From Streptomyces sp. cf386 (GTDB taxonomy: Bacteria > Actinomycetota > Actinomycetes > Streptomycetales > Streptomycetaceae), in assembly GCF_900103585.1 (NCBI RefSeq), contig NZ_FNHV01000003.1:336011-400010 (forward strand): a stretch of DNA of 64,000 nt, in the 5' to 3' direction. The notes under the pieces were generated by a model. The model saw only the letters and a list, made by a program, of their open reading frames with translations, was not told the DNA's origin and did not search any database. The position numbers and the translations under genes are program-made. Shown here piece after piece: positions 9,626 through 17,995 of the stretch. How positions within the stretch are numbered: the first letter of the stretch is position 1; each line of letters begins with the position of its first letter.

Positions 9626-11368
9626 TCACGAGCCGTTCGGCTGCCAGCCCTTCAGCACCGCCGTGAACTGCTCGCGCGTGGTCGTCCAGTCCGACGCGGG
9701 CGAGGACATGAGGATCGCGTACTCCGTGCCGTCCCTGTCGATGTACGCCTGATCGATGGCGCGGCGCGGCCCGGGGAAGGGTGTGTCCTTGGCCTGCGCG
9801 GTATAGGTGTACTCCCACAGCGAGCCGTCGCGGTCGCGGTAGAGGTCCTCCTTGAGGGACACCGTCCGGAAGTCGACCAGCCGCACGCTCACCTGCTCCT
9901 CCAGATCGACCTGGTGGTCGTAGGCGTTCGCGAAGTCGGGCGAGATGTCGACGGCGATGCGGACGAAGTGGTCGCCGCCGTCGGGCGTGTAGTCGACCTG
10001 CTGGAGGCCGTCGTTCTCCTCGCCGACCACCTCCCGCTTCCAGCCCTTGGGCAGATAGAGGCTGAAGCCGAGCGGGTCGTCGACACGGACCCAGGACGCG
10101 GGCACACCGCCCACCGGGCGCTGGTCGTCCGTGGCCGAAGGACTCGGCGAGGTCGAGGGCGTGGTCGTCGACTCGGACGCGCCGGGGCTGTCCGGCCCCC
10201 ACTTCTGCAGCACCACCGCGGTGCCCCCGCCGACGACCGCGGCGAGCGCGACGACGAGGGCGAACGTGCGCAGCGGACGGCGCTTGGACGGCCGGGCGGC
10301 GGCGCCGCCGTTCGTGTCGTACGGCTGCCCGAGCACCGTGGGACCGGCCATCGGGGGATACGGCGTGCCCGTCGGGGTCGCCTGCCCGGTGTACGGCGTC
10401 CCCCCGGTGGGCGGCGTCTGCCGTCCGGTGTACGGCGTGCCTCCGGTGGGCGGCGTAGCCCCGGAGTACTCGGGCCCGGTGCGGGCGTCCGGCTCGTACC
10501 GGGTGTGCTGCGTGGGCACGTACGCCTGCGCCGCATTCGGCCTCCGACCCTCCGCCGCCTCGGCGAGCATCTGCTCGGCCTCGGCCGCGTCGGGGCGGGT
10601 GGCCGGATCCTTGCGCAGCAGCGCGGTGATCACGGGCGTGAGCGGGCCGGCGTGCTGCAGCTCGGCGGCGTCCTCCTCGACCACGGCCTGCATGGTGCTC
10701 AGCGGCGAGGTACGGCGGAAGGGCGAGCGGCCCTCCACCGCGGTGTACAGCGTCGCGCCGAGCGCCCACAGGTCCGAAGAGGGGCCCGGGTCATGGCCGC
10801 GGACGCGCTCGGGGGCGAGGTAGTCGACCGAGCCGACGACCTCTCCGGTGCGGGTGATGGTGGTGTCGCCCTCGATCTGGGCGATGCCGAAGTCGGTCAG
10901 CAGGACGCGGCCGTCGTCGGCGGAGATCAGCACGTTGCCGGGCTTGATGTCGCGGTGCAGGACGCCGGCGGAGTGCGCGGCGCGCAGGGCCCGCAGCACC
11001 CACAGGCCGATGCGTGCGGCCTCGGTCGGCTCGATCCGCCCGCGCTCCTTGACCGCGTCGGCCAGCGAGTACCCCTCGACCAGCTCCATCACGATCCACG
11101 GCCGGCCGTCGTGCTCCAGCACGTCGTGCACGGTGACCACGGCGGAGTGGTTGATGCGCGCGGCAGCGCGCGCCTCGGCGCGGGTGCGGGCGAGCAGCCG
11201 CTCCTGGTCGCTCTCGGAGACATAGAGCGCGGCGGTCAGTTCCTTGATGGCGACGGCCCGATGCAGCACCTCGTCGTGCGCACGCCAGACTCGGCCCATA
11301 CCGCCGCTGCCGATCGCGTCGGCGAGCCGGTAGCGCCCCGAAACGAGCTGGCCCTGCATCTGATTCAC
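9626..11368 (-). CDS. Transmembrane Ser/Thr protein kinase (STPK 4 of array)
   Basis: About 580 residues from a GTG (VNQMQGQ) preceded by a GGGG stretch; the in-frame ATG at 11359 is an alternative. The kinase core is intact (IGSGGMGRV, VAIKEL, HRDIKPGNV, DFG). A Tyr/Pro/Thr-Gly repeat linker (TPPTGGTPYTG repeated) precedes a membrane helix (LVVALAAVVGGGTAVVL). The ectodomain of about 160 residues begins DDPLGFSLYLPKGWKR and has the same layout as those of STPK 1, 2, 5 and 6. The role is inferred as an envelope sensor kinase. Confidence 0.9.
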   Translation of the reverse strand: MNQMQGQLVSGRYRLADAIGSGGMGRVWRAHDEVLHRAVAIKELTAALYVSESDQERLLARTRAEARAAARINHSAVVTVHDVLEHDGRPWIVMELVEGYSLADAVKERGRIEPTEAARIGLWVLRALRAAHSAGVLHRDIKPGNVLISADDGRVLLTDFGIAQIEGDTTITRTGEVVGSVDYLAPERVRGHDPGPSSDLWALGATLYTAVEGRSPFRRTSPLSTMQAVVEEDAAELQHAGPLTPVITALLRKDPATRPDAAEAEQMLAEAAEGRRPNAAQAYVPTQHTRYEPDARTGPEYSGATPPTGGTPYTGRQTPPTGGTPYTGQATPTGTPYPPMAGPTVLGQPYDTNGGAAARPSKRRPLRTFALVVALAAVVGGGTAVVLQKWGPDSPGASESTTTPSTSPSPSATDDQRPVGGVPASWVRVDDPLGFSLYLPKGWKREVVGEENDGLQQVDYTPDGGDHFVRIAVDISPDFANAYDHQVDLEEQVSVRLVDFRTVSLKEDLYRDRDGSLWEYTYTAQAKDTPFPGPRRAIDQAYIDRDGTEYAILMSSPASDWTTTREQFTAVLKGWQPNGS

Positions 11369-11452
11369 GTTGCCCCGCAATGTTCTTGACAGGGTCAGAC
11401 TAAGGACCGGCCGACGTGACCGGAACCACGGGGGTACCAAGGAGACCGCACT

Positions 11453-11492
11453 GTGATGGTTGTCGCTTTCGATAGAGAGAAGCAACCATCAC
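11453..11492. other. 10-bp perfect inverted repeat between pseudokinase and STPK 4
   Basis: GTGATGGTTG (11453-11462) and its exact complement (11483-11492) flank a 20-nt spacer. It lies about 100 bp downstream of the pseudokinase stop and 85 bp upstream of the STPK 4 start. It could be a terminator or a regulator-binding site; the long A/T-containing loop and lack of a T run favour the latter weakly. Confidence 0.45.
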
Positions 11493-11590
11493 GCAGGGTT
11501 TACGCACGGAGTCGGCAGGTGATTTGACGGTCGCCGAGGGCCGGGAACAAGGCCCGTTGCCCGGGATCACCCCGTGACCTGTTCCCCACA

Positions 11591-14278
11591 TCACCCGGTG
11601 GCCTGATACGTCGTCGACGCCTGCTCGAACAGCCGCGTCACCTCGTCCCGCTCGGCCTCCGGTCCGCGCAGCTGCACCACGTGGTACCGCCCGTCGATCA
11701 GGATCGCGAGATTCCGCACGAACAGCTCGCGCCCCTGGCCGTCGGTCCAGGTGAACTGCCCCTCCGCCATGGTCCGCTCACCGACCTGAATCGTCTTCAG
11801 CCCACTGGAGGAGGCCCAACTGGAGTCGCGGTACGGCTGTAGCTCCCGCTCGTGCTCCCGCTGGTAGACCATCGGGTCGCTGCCGTACTCGTCCGCGGTG
11901 TCCCGGCCGGGTACGACGATGAGGTCGAAGTCGCCGTGCGCGTACACGACCTGCCCGCGCCCGTTCTCCGGCGTGCGGTTCCATCCGTTGGCCACGGCGA
12001 CCTGGAAACCGGCCGTGTCCTCACGCAGGGTGAACCCGTCGGGGACCTCGGGGTCGTTGCTCTGCGCCTTCGTGGAACCGGCTGACTCCGAGGGGCTGTT
12101 GCCGGACTCCGGGGAGGTCTGGTCGGGCCGGGGCTCGCTGCTCGCCTCGGCGGACTGCTCGGGCGGGGTCGGATCGGCCTGGCCCGCGGCGCCGGTGCGA
12201 TCGGCGTCGGCCGTGGCGCCGTCGCCCTGGTCGGCCTTCGGCATGAACAGCATGGCGTACGCGATCGCCGCGGCCATGCCCAGCAGGACGAGCACCAGCA
12301 ACGTACGGCCCAGCCGCTTCGGCGAATGCGTCTCCTGTCTGGCCCGCTTGTGCCGCCCATGATGCGCGGGCAGCCCGGCCCGCCGTCGGCGCACCAATTC
12401 GCCCCGCCGCCGGACGATCGGCAGCCGGTTCGGGTCGGCCGGCGGTACGGCGACGACATGCGCACCGGCCTCCGGCTCGGGCGCGGACCGCACGAGGGAC
12501 CGCAGCCAGCCCCTCAGCTCCTCGAAGTCGAGGCGCTCGGTGGGGTCCTGACGCAGCAGCGATTCCACGACCGGCCTGAGCGGCCCGCACTCCTCCGCGA
12601 AGGCGGGCGGCTCCGCGCACACCAGCTGCACCAGCTCGGCCGTCGACTCCTCCGGATACGGCGCATGCCCCTGCACGGCCCGGAAGAGCAACGCCCCCAG
12701 GGCCCACAGATCGGTCGCGGGCCCGATCGGCGCGGCCAACTGCCAGTTCTCATGCACCGGCCCGGCCTGCTCCGGCGCCCACCGCTCGGTCACAGGCCCA
12801 ACGACGGCCATCCGCGCCTGCCGCGCCCGCTCAGCGGCGAGTGCGGTGGTGGGACCGCCGTGCGCGGCGGGGGTGCGGGAGACGAGGTCGTCCCAACGGG
12901 TCGGGGGGTGCGGGGAGTTGGGGGTGGAGGTGCCATGGGTGGTGGTGGGAGCGGGCAGGCCACGGGTGGGGAACCCGTCGGCGCCGGGAGCGGGCAGACC
13001 CTCGTCCGTCGGCGCACCGCCGACCGCCCCGCTTCGGGGCGCCGCGCCGTGCCAGGGCGTGGCCTGCACGCCGTACGGGTCGGCGATCTGACCCGGGGGC
13101 GTGGCGATGCCGTCGCCGGAGGGATACGGCTGCTGCGCCGATCCGTTGGCCAGCGGGGCGGGGCCGCCTTCGGGCGCCGAGCGGGCCCCGGGCAACGCCG
13201 GACGTCCGTTCTGCTGCGACTCCTGCACCCGGGCCGCCGCACGGGCCCCCGCCCGATACGCGGCGATCGCTCCGGCCCGCGCGGCCCTGATGTCCCCACC
13301 GGTGTCGAGGGCATCGCCCGGTGCCGCACCGGACCCCCCGGTCCCGTTGCCCGCGTCGGCCCCGGGCACCGGCAACCCTCTGGCCGCTCGCGCCTCGATG
13401 GCGGCCCGCCGTGCAGCGTCGGGATCCGTGCCACCGGCACCGGACCCGCCACCGCTCCCCGTCGTGCCCGCCCCGCTCGCCGTACCGCCTGCGGGCACCG
13501 GCAGTCCACCCGCCGCCCGCGCCTCGATCGCCGCCCGCCGTGCAGCGTCGGGATCCGCGCCACCGGCACCGGACCCGCCGAAGCCGCCGCCCGAACCCGA
13601 CCCGTCACCGAACGCCGTGGCCCCGGACCCGACCCCGCCGTCACCGTCCTCGACGGGCACCGGGTCATAGCCGCACAGCGCCTCCTCCGCGGCTCCGACC
13701 GCGAGCCCTGTGAGCATCACCCGGCCGTCGTCGCAGATGAGCACCGTGCGCGCGGTGATGTTCCGGTGGACCCAGCCATGGGCGTGCAACACCCGGAGCG
13801 CCATGAGGACGTCGGAGGCGACCTCGGCCGCCCGGTACGCCGTCAACGGCTTCTCGGCGAGCAACGCGGCCAGCGGACGCGCGCCCACCAACTCGCTCAC
13901 TATCCACAGCGACCCGCCGTCGGCGAACACGTCGAAGACCTGGTCCAGCCGCGGATGGTCGGGGATCCGCGCCGCGGCCTGCGCCGCCTCCACCGCCCGC
14001 CGCACGGCGGGATCGGTCGGCCTGCGCGTGCTCGAACGCCCCGTGGACCGTCGCCCGGCCCCGCGGTCCCGCGTGTCCCGTGCCGTGAACCCGTCGGGCA
14101 GCCCCTCGGCGTCGAGCACCTCCGCCTCGACGACCTCCGGCAACGGCACCTGCCGGACGAGGACTTCCTGCCCGCTGTAGGTGTCGAAGGCCCGGGTCTC
14201 GGTGAGTTCGTACTCGTCGGAAGGCGGCAGCGGCAGGCGGTAGCGGTCGGCGAGCACCCGACCCGCATAGTCGTCCAC
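11591..14278 (-). CDS. Membrane pseudokinase with Gly/Ala-rich insert and ectodomain (member 5 of array)
   Basis: 895 residues from a GTG with GGGGGAGG four bases upstream. The fold is kinase-like but every catalytic signature is lost. There is no Gly-rich loop (PPSDEYE instead), the VAIK lysine is replaced (VLVRQ), HRD reads HRN (WVHRNITARTV) and DFG reads TGL. The C-lobe is preserved (RWAPEQA for the APE region, ATDLWALGALLFRAV). About 300 low-complexity Gly/Ala/Pro residues are inserted in the activation-segment region (about residues 190-495). One membrane helix (LLVLVLLGMAAAIAYAMLF) precedes an ectodomain like those of the adjacent active kinases. It is likely a scaffold or allosteric partner rather than a catalyst. 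Confidence 0.85.
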   Translation of the reverse strand: MDDYAGRVLADRYRLPLPPSDEYELTETRAFDTYSGQEVLVRQVPLPEVVEAEVLDAEGLPDGFTARDTRDRGAGRRSTGRSSTRRPTDPAVRRAVEAAQAAARIPDHPRLDQVFDVFADGGSLWIVSELVGARPLAALLAEKPLTAYRAAEVASDVLMALRVLHAHGWVHRNITARTVLICDDGRVMLTGLAVGAAEEALCGYDPVPVEDGDGGVGSGATAFGDGSGSGGGFGGSGAGGADPDAARRAAIEARAAGGLPVPAGGTASGAGTTGSGGGSGAGGTDPDAARRAAIEARAARGLPVPGADAGNGTGGSGAAPGDALDTGGDIRAARAGAIAAYRAGARAAARVQESQQNGRPALPGARSAPEGGPAPLANGSAQQPYPSGDGIATPPGQIADPYGVQATPWHGAAPRSGAVGGAPTDEGLPAPGADGFPTRGLPAPTTTHGTSTPNSPHPPTRWDDLVSRTPAAHGGPTTALAAERARQARMAVVGPVTERWAPEQAGPVHENWQLAAPIGPATDLWALGALLFRAVQGHAPYPEESTAELVQLVCAEPPAFAEECGPLRPVVESLLRQDPTERLDFEELRGWLRSLVRSAPEPEAGAHVVAVPPADPNRLPIVRRRGELVRRRRAGLPAHHGRHKRARQETHSPKRLGRTLLVLVLLGMAAAIAYAMLFMPKADQGDGATADADRTGAAGQADPTPPEQSAEASSEPRPDQTSPESGNSPSESAGSTKAQSNDPEVPDGFTLREDTAGFQVAVANGWNRTPENGRGQVVYAHGDFDLIVVPGRDTADEYGSDPMVYQREHERELQPYRDSSWASSSGLKTIQVGERTMAEGQFTWTDGQGRELFVRNLAILIDGRYHVVQLRGPEAERDEVTRLFEQASTTYQATG
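13389..13579. repeat. 62-bp direct duplication inside pseudokinase insert
   Basis: A 62-bp segment at 13389-13450 recurs at 13518-13579 with few mismatches. It encodes the block DPDAARRAAIEARAA followed by GLPVP. It marks the activation-segment insert as having grown by duplication. Confidence 0.8.
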
Positions 14279-14478
14279 GTTGCCTCCCCCGGCCGCCCGG
14301 TTGGTCATTCCCGTTCGCCTTGCGCCGTATTCCGAACGCACGACTGGATGCGTACGGTCCGCAATCATTCACGATACGTGCCAGAGGCAACCCGCAAAGA
14401 GGGTTGCCGGATCTCACGGCTCAAACCCGGCCGCCGCAACCCCTGGCCCTCGCAACCCCGAACCGGGACCAGCTCACT

Positions 14479-16650
14479 TCACGACTTCGGCCGGAACGAT
14501 TCCGTCAGCGTCCGCCACGTCTTCTTGCGCAGCTCACTGTCCCAATTCGCGCTCTTCGCGGTGTACATCAGCGCATATCCGAGTCGGTCGTTCACGACGA
14601 AGCCACGGTCGATCGTCCGGTACTTCGTACCGTTCTCGACATAGGTGAACTCCCAGTCGGCCGTGTTCCAACTGCGGTAGTCCACCTTCTCTATGCGGAT
14701 CATCTTGTACTGGGAGCGCGTCATGTACTGCTCCTGGTCCTTCCAGTCCGCCACCGGGTCGCCCTTCGGCGTGGTCGTCCAGGCGACGAGCAGCTTCTGC
14801 CCTTCAGGCCCGGTGAAGCGGTCCCCCGCCGACCCCGTGCTCTGGAACTTCCATCCCTCGGGCAGCCCGATCGAGTACCCCTGGCTCCCCTTGTGGGTCG
14901 ACGCGACCCCGCTGTCGCTCCCGGATCCGGCCTCGGCCCCGCTCCCACCGCTCGCGCTCGCCCCGGCGCTCGGCGTGCCACCGGCCTCCGCCCCGGAACC
15001 CTTCCCCGTACTCGCGGACGGGGACGCGGCACCGTCCGTGTGCGTACCGCTGTCCTTGTCCTTCTTGGTGCCGGCACTCGCGTCGGCCGAAGCCTTGGCG
15101 GCCCCGCCACCGCTCGCCGACGCCTTCGAGCCGTCGTTACCGTTGAAGGCGATGGCCAGCACCACTCCGATCACGGCGAGCGCCACGACCACCGCGATGA
15201 TCACCAGCGTCCGCTTCGGCACCACATCGGTCAGCGGCGCCCTCGGCGCAGGCCGCGGCGGCAGATCCGGCGGCGTCATCACGGGCCACCCCGAACTCCG
15301 CCCCTCACTCTGCCCGTTCGCCGCCTTGCCATCACGCCCACCGGCACCGGCACTGCCACCGGCACCGGCACCGGCACTTGCCGCAGCCCCGGCAGCCGAC
15401 TTGGACCCGGCCCCGGACGACCGCCCCGAAGTCCCCTCCCCCGACGACGCCTTGGCCCCGCCCACTCCCGTGGACGACCCACCGGCCGCACTCTCGCGGC
15501 CACCCTGCGCGCCGGCCCCCGAAACAGCCGTCTCACTCCCGGACTTGTCGCTCCCGGACTTGGCACGAGCCGCAGCCGCCCCGGCCGCCCCCGCACTCAC
15601 CGCGGCCTTCCGCACGGACCGCAGCGCCCCGCGCAACCGCTCCCCGGCCTCCTCGCCCCGCTTGCCACCGGATCCGGATCCGCTACCCGCACCCGAACGC
15701 CTCTTGCTCTCAGGCGCATCGGGCTGCGGCGGCAACGGCACGACCTTCGTCGCGTCCACCGGCTCCGGCTCGTCCTTCGGCTCGGGCGCATGGATGACGG
15801 CGTTGAGCATCACCCGCGCACCGGCGTCGTCGAGCCGCTTGGCGGGGTCCTTGGTGAGCAGGCCGTAGATGACGTCCTTCAGCGGTCCCGCGTTCTTCGG
15901 CTCCTCCAGCGGCTCGGTCATCACCGCCGTGAGCGTGGCGATGGCGGAGCCCTTGTCGTAGGGCGGCGCACCCTCGACCGACGCGTACAACAGACCGCCC
16001 AGCGACCAGAGGTCGGCCGCCGGGCCCGGCTTGTGGCCGCGGGCCCGTTCCGGGGAGATGTAGGAGGGCGCGCCGACGAGCATGCCGGTCGAGGTGATGG
16101 AGGGGTCGCCCTCGACCTGGGCGATACCGAAGTCGGTGAGCACGACCCGGTCGGTGTCGGACTCCAGCAGCACGTTCGACGGCTTCACGTCGCGGTGCAG
16201 GATGCCCTCGCGGTGCGCGGACCGCAGCACGTCGAGGATGGCCAGGCCGACCTCGGCCGCCCGCTTGGGCTCCAGGAGGCCGTCCTCACGGATGACCTCG
16301 GCGAGCGACTTGCCCTCGACGAGCTCCATCACGATCCACGGCCGGTCGTCCTCCTCGACGACGTCGAACACCGTCACCGCACTGTTGTTGCGGATCCGCG
16401 CGATCGCCTTGGCCTCACGCAACGTGCGCGTGATCAGCCGCCGCTTCTCCTCCTCGTCGATGTTCGACGGGAACCGCAGCTCCTTGACCGCGACCGTCCG
16501 CCCCAGGGTTTCGTCCTCGGCACGCCACACCGTGCCCATGCCGCCCCGGCCGAGCACACCGCCCAGCCGATACCGCCCCGCGAGGAGACGCTCGTGGTTG
16601 TCCTGACGAGTGTCCTGACGAGATGTCCCCGCCCGCTCCGCCTCCGACAT
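14479..16650 (-). CDS. Transmembrane Ser/Thr protein kinase (STPK 6 of array)
   Basis: 723 residues from an ATG with GAGGGGA just upstream; in-frame starts further up are less well supported. The kinase domain (about 24-290) is intact (LGRGGMGTV, VAVKEL, HRDVKPSNV, DFG). A long Ala/Gly/Ser-rich linker of nearly 200 residues leads to a membrane helix (TLVIIAVVVALAVIGVVLAI). A second Gly/Ser linker and a terminal ectodomain of about 145 residues beginning HKGSQGYSIGLPEGWK follow. It is the most upstream gene of the six-gene kinase run and the likely first cistron. Confidence 0.9.
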   Translation of the reverse strand: MSEAERAGTSRQDTRQDNHERLLAGRYRLGGVLGRGGMGTVWRAEDETLGRTVAVKELRFPSNIDEEEKRRLITRTLREAKAIARIRNNSAVTVFDVVEEDDRPWIVMELVEGKSLAEVIREDGLLEPKRAAEVGLAILDVLRSAHREGILHRDVKPSNVLLESDTDRVVLTDFGIAQVEGDPSITSTGMLVGAPSYISPERARGHKPGPAADLWSLGGLLYASVEGAPPYDKGSAIATLTAVMTEPLEEPKNAGPLKDVIYGLLTKDPAKRLDDAGARVMLNAVIHAPEPKDEPEPVDATKVVPLPPQPDAPESKRRSGAGSGSGSGGKRGEEAGERLRGALRSVRKAAVSAGAAGAAAARAKSGSDKSGSETAVSGAGAQGGRESAAGGSSTGVGGAKASSGEGTSGRSSGAGSKSAAGAAASAGAGAGGSAGAGGRDGKAANGQSEGRSSGWPVMTPPDLPPRPAPRAPLTDVVPKRTLVIIAVVVALAVIGVVLAIAFNGNDGSKASASGGGAAKASADASAGTKKDKDSGTHTDGAASPSASTGKGSGAEAGGTPSAGASASGGSGAEAGSGSDSGVASTHKGSQGYSIGLPEGWKFQSTGSAGDRFTGPEGQKLLVAWTTTPKGDPVADWKDQEQYMTRSQYKMIRIEKVDYRSWNTADWEFTYVENGTKYRTIDRGFVVNDRLGYALMYTAKSANWDSELRKKTWRTLTESFRPKS

Positions 16651-16845
16651 GCGTCCCCTCATACAACCCGCCCTGACAGAGCCTCCATTGTCTCTCACCC
16701 GACAAGTGCCCTACGCCCAGGGTGCCCCTGGCCCCACGACGTCACCGCACGACCCGCCCCTCCCGTCCCCCGTTACACCCGAGCCCCACTGAATCTCACA
16801 TTCCGCTAACCGGCATGATGGGCCGCGGCAAGGGAAGGAACCCGC

Positions 16846-17928
16846 ATGGCACGACCGGCGACGCCACTGTTTCGGACGCTTTTGGGCACTTCCGTGTCCG
16901 TCTCCCTCCTCGGTCTGGTGTCCACGGCACTCCTCGGTCTGGCCCCGATCGCCTCGTCGGCACCTTCACCCAGGCCGTCGGGCGCTTTCCTCCCTCAACT
17001 CCTGGCCAAGGGCAAGGCCCCGGCCGCGGCTTTGCTGGCCCGCGACGAGACCGGCACCCGCTATGCCCAGGCCGGCCAGGGCATCGCCCTCACCGACCAC
17101 TTCCGCGCCGGCAGCATCACGAAGAGCTTCATCGCGACGGTCGTCCTGCAACTGGCCGCCGAAGGACAGCTGTCCCTCTCCGACACGGTGGAGCGGTATC
17201 TGCCGGGCCTGGTACGCGGGGCGGGCAACGACGGGCGCGCGCTGACCCTTCGTTCCCTGCTGACCCACACCAGCGGCCTGTACGACTTCACCACCGAGAC
17301 CGGGGGCACCGTCCCCGTCACCCCGCTTCAGGCCGTCCGCATAGCACTCACCCACCCCCCTGCCGAACGCGGCAGCTTCTCCTACTCGAACACCAACTAC
17401 GTGCTGCTCGGCCTGGTCATCGAGCACGTCACCGGCCGCTCCTACGCCGCCGAGGCCGAGCGCCGCATCATCGCTCCGCTGGGTCTGACCGGCACCTCCT
17501 TCCCTGGATCCCGCACGTCTCTCCCCTTCCCGCACGGCCGCGCCTACGCCACCGACGGGACCGATGTCACCGAGCTCGACCCGCGGATGGCCGGCGCCGC
17601 GGGCGAACTGGTGACCACGCTCGCCGACCTCGACCGCTTCTACTCCGCGCTGCTCGCCGGCCGGCTGCTGCCCCCGCACTGGCTGCGCGAGATGCTCGAC
17701 ACCCGTGCCGCACATGGCTCGTACGGCATGGGGCTCTTTCCCGTGAAGTTGCCGTGCGGCACCGTCGTATGGGGGCACAACGGGCGCATCTCCGGCAGCT
17801 ACGTGCGCTCCGCGGCCACCGTCGGCGGTCGTCGTGTCCTGACATTCCGGGTGAACACGACGGCGATCGCAGATCCCGGTCTCGAACCCCGGCTGCTCGC
17901 CGCCGAGTTCTGCCCTCGCACCAGATAG
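16846..17928 (+). CDS. Secreted serine hydrolase, D-Ala-D-Ala carboxypeptidase/class C beta-lactamase fold
   Basis: 360 residues. The N-terminal signal sequence (about 45 residues, hydrophobic core SVSLLGLVSTALLGLAPI) ends near ASSAPS. The three active-site motifs of the family are visible: SxxK in SITKSF, YxN in YSNTNY and HxG in WGHNGRI. It should act outside the membrane on D-Ala-D-Ala peptides or esters. GGAAGGA six bases before the ATG fixes the start. It is transcribed divergently from the kinase array and convergently with glpD. Confidence 0.88.
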   Translation: MARPATPLFRTLLGTSVSVSLLGLVSTALLGLAPIASSAPSPRPSGAFLPQLLAKGKAPAAALLARDETGTRYAQAGQGIALTDHFRAGSITKSFIATVVLQLAAEGQLSLSDTVERYLPGLVRGAGNDGRALTLRSLLTHTSGLYDFTTETGGTVPVTPLQAVRIALTHPPAERGSFSYSNTNYVLLGLVIEHVTGRSYAAEAERRIIAPLGLTGTSFPGSRTSLPFPHGRAYATDGTDVTELDPRMAGAAGELVTTLADLDRFYSALLAGRLLPPHWLREMLDTRAAHGSYGMGLFPVKLPCGTVVWGHNGRISGSYVRSAATVGGRRVLTFRVNTTAIADPGLEPRLLAAEFCPRTR

Positions 17929-17995
17929 AACGGCCGAGGTCCGAGCAGAGATCCCCATTCCCGTCACCCTTCCGAGTGACGTTCTCCCAGCGGAC

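Noticed and set aside
14279..14368. Longer N-terminus of the pseudokinase from ATG at 14308 or 14368
   Set aside because: Neither ATG has properly spaced Shine-Dalgarno sequence, whereas the GTG at 14278 follows GGGGGAGG.
17930..17995. Terminator between the serine hydrolase and glpD genes
   Set aside because: Only a 6-bp imperfectly placed inverted repeat (CGTCAC...GTGACG) was seen, too weak to call.
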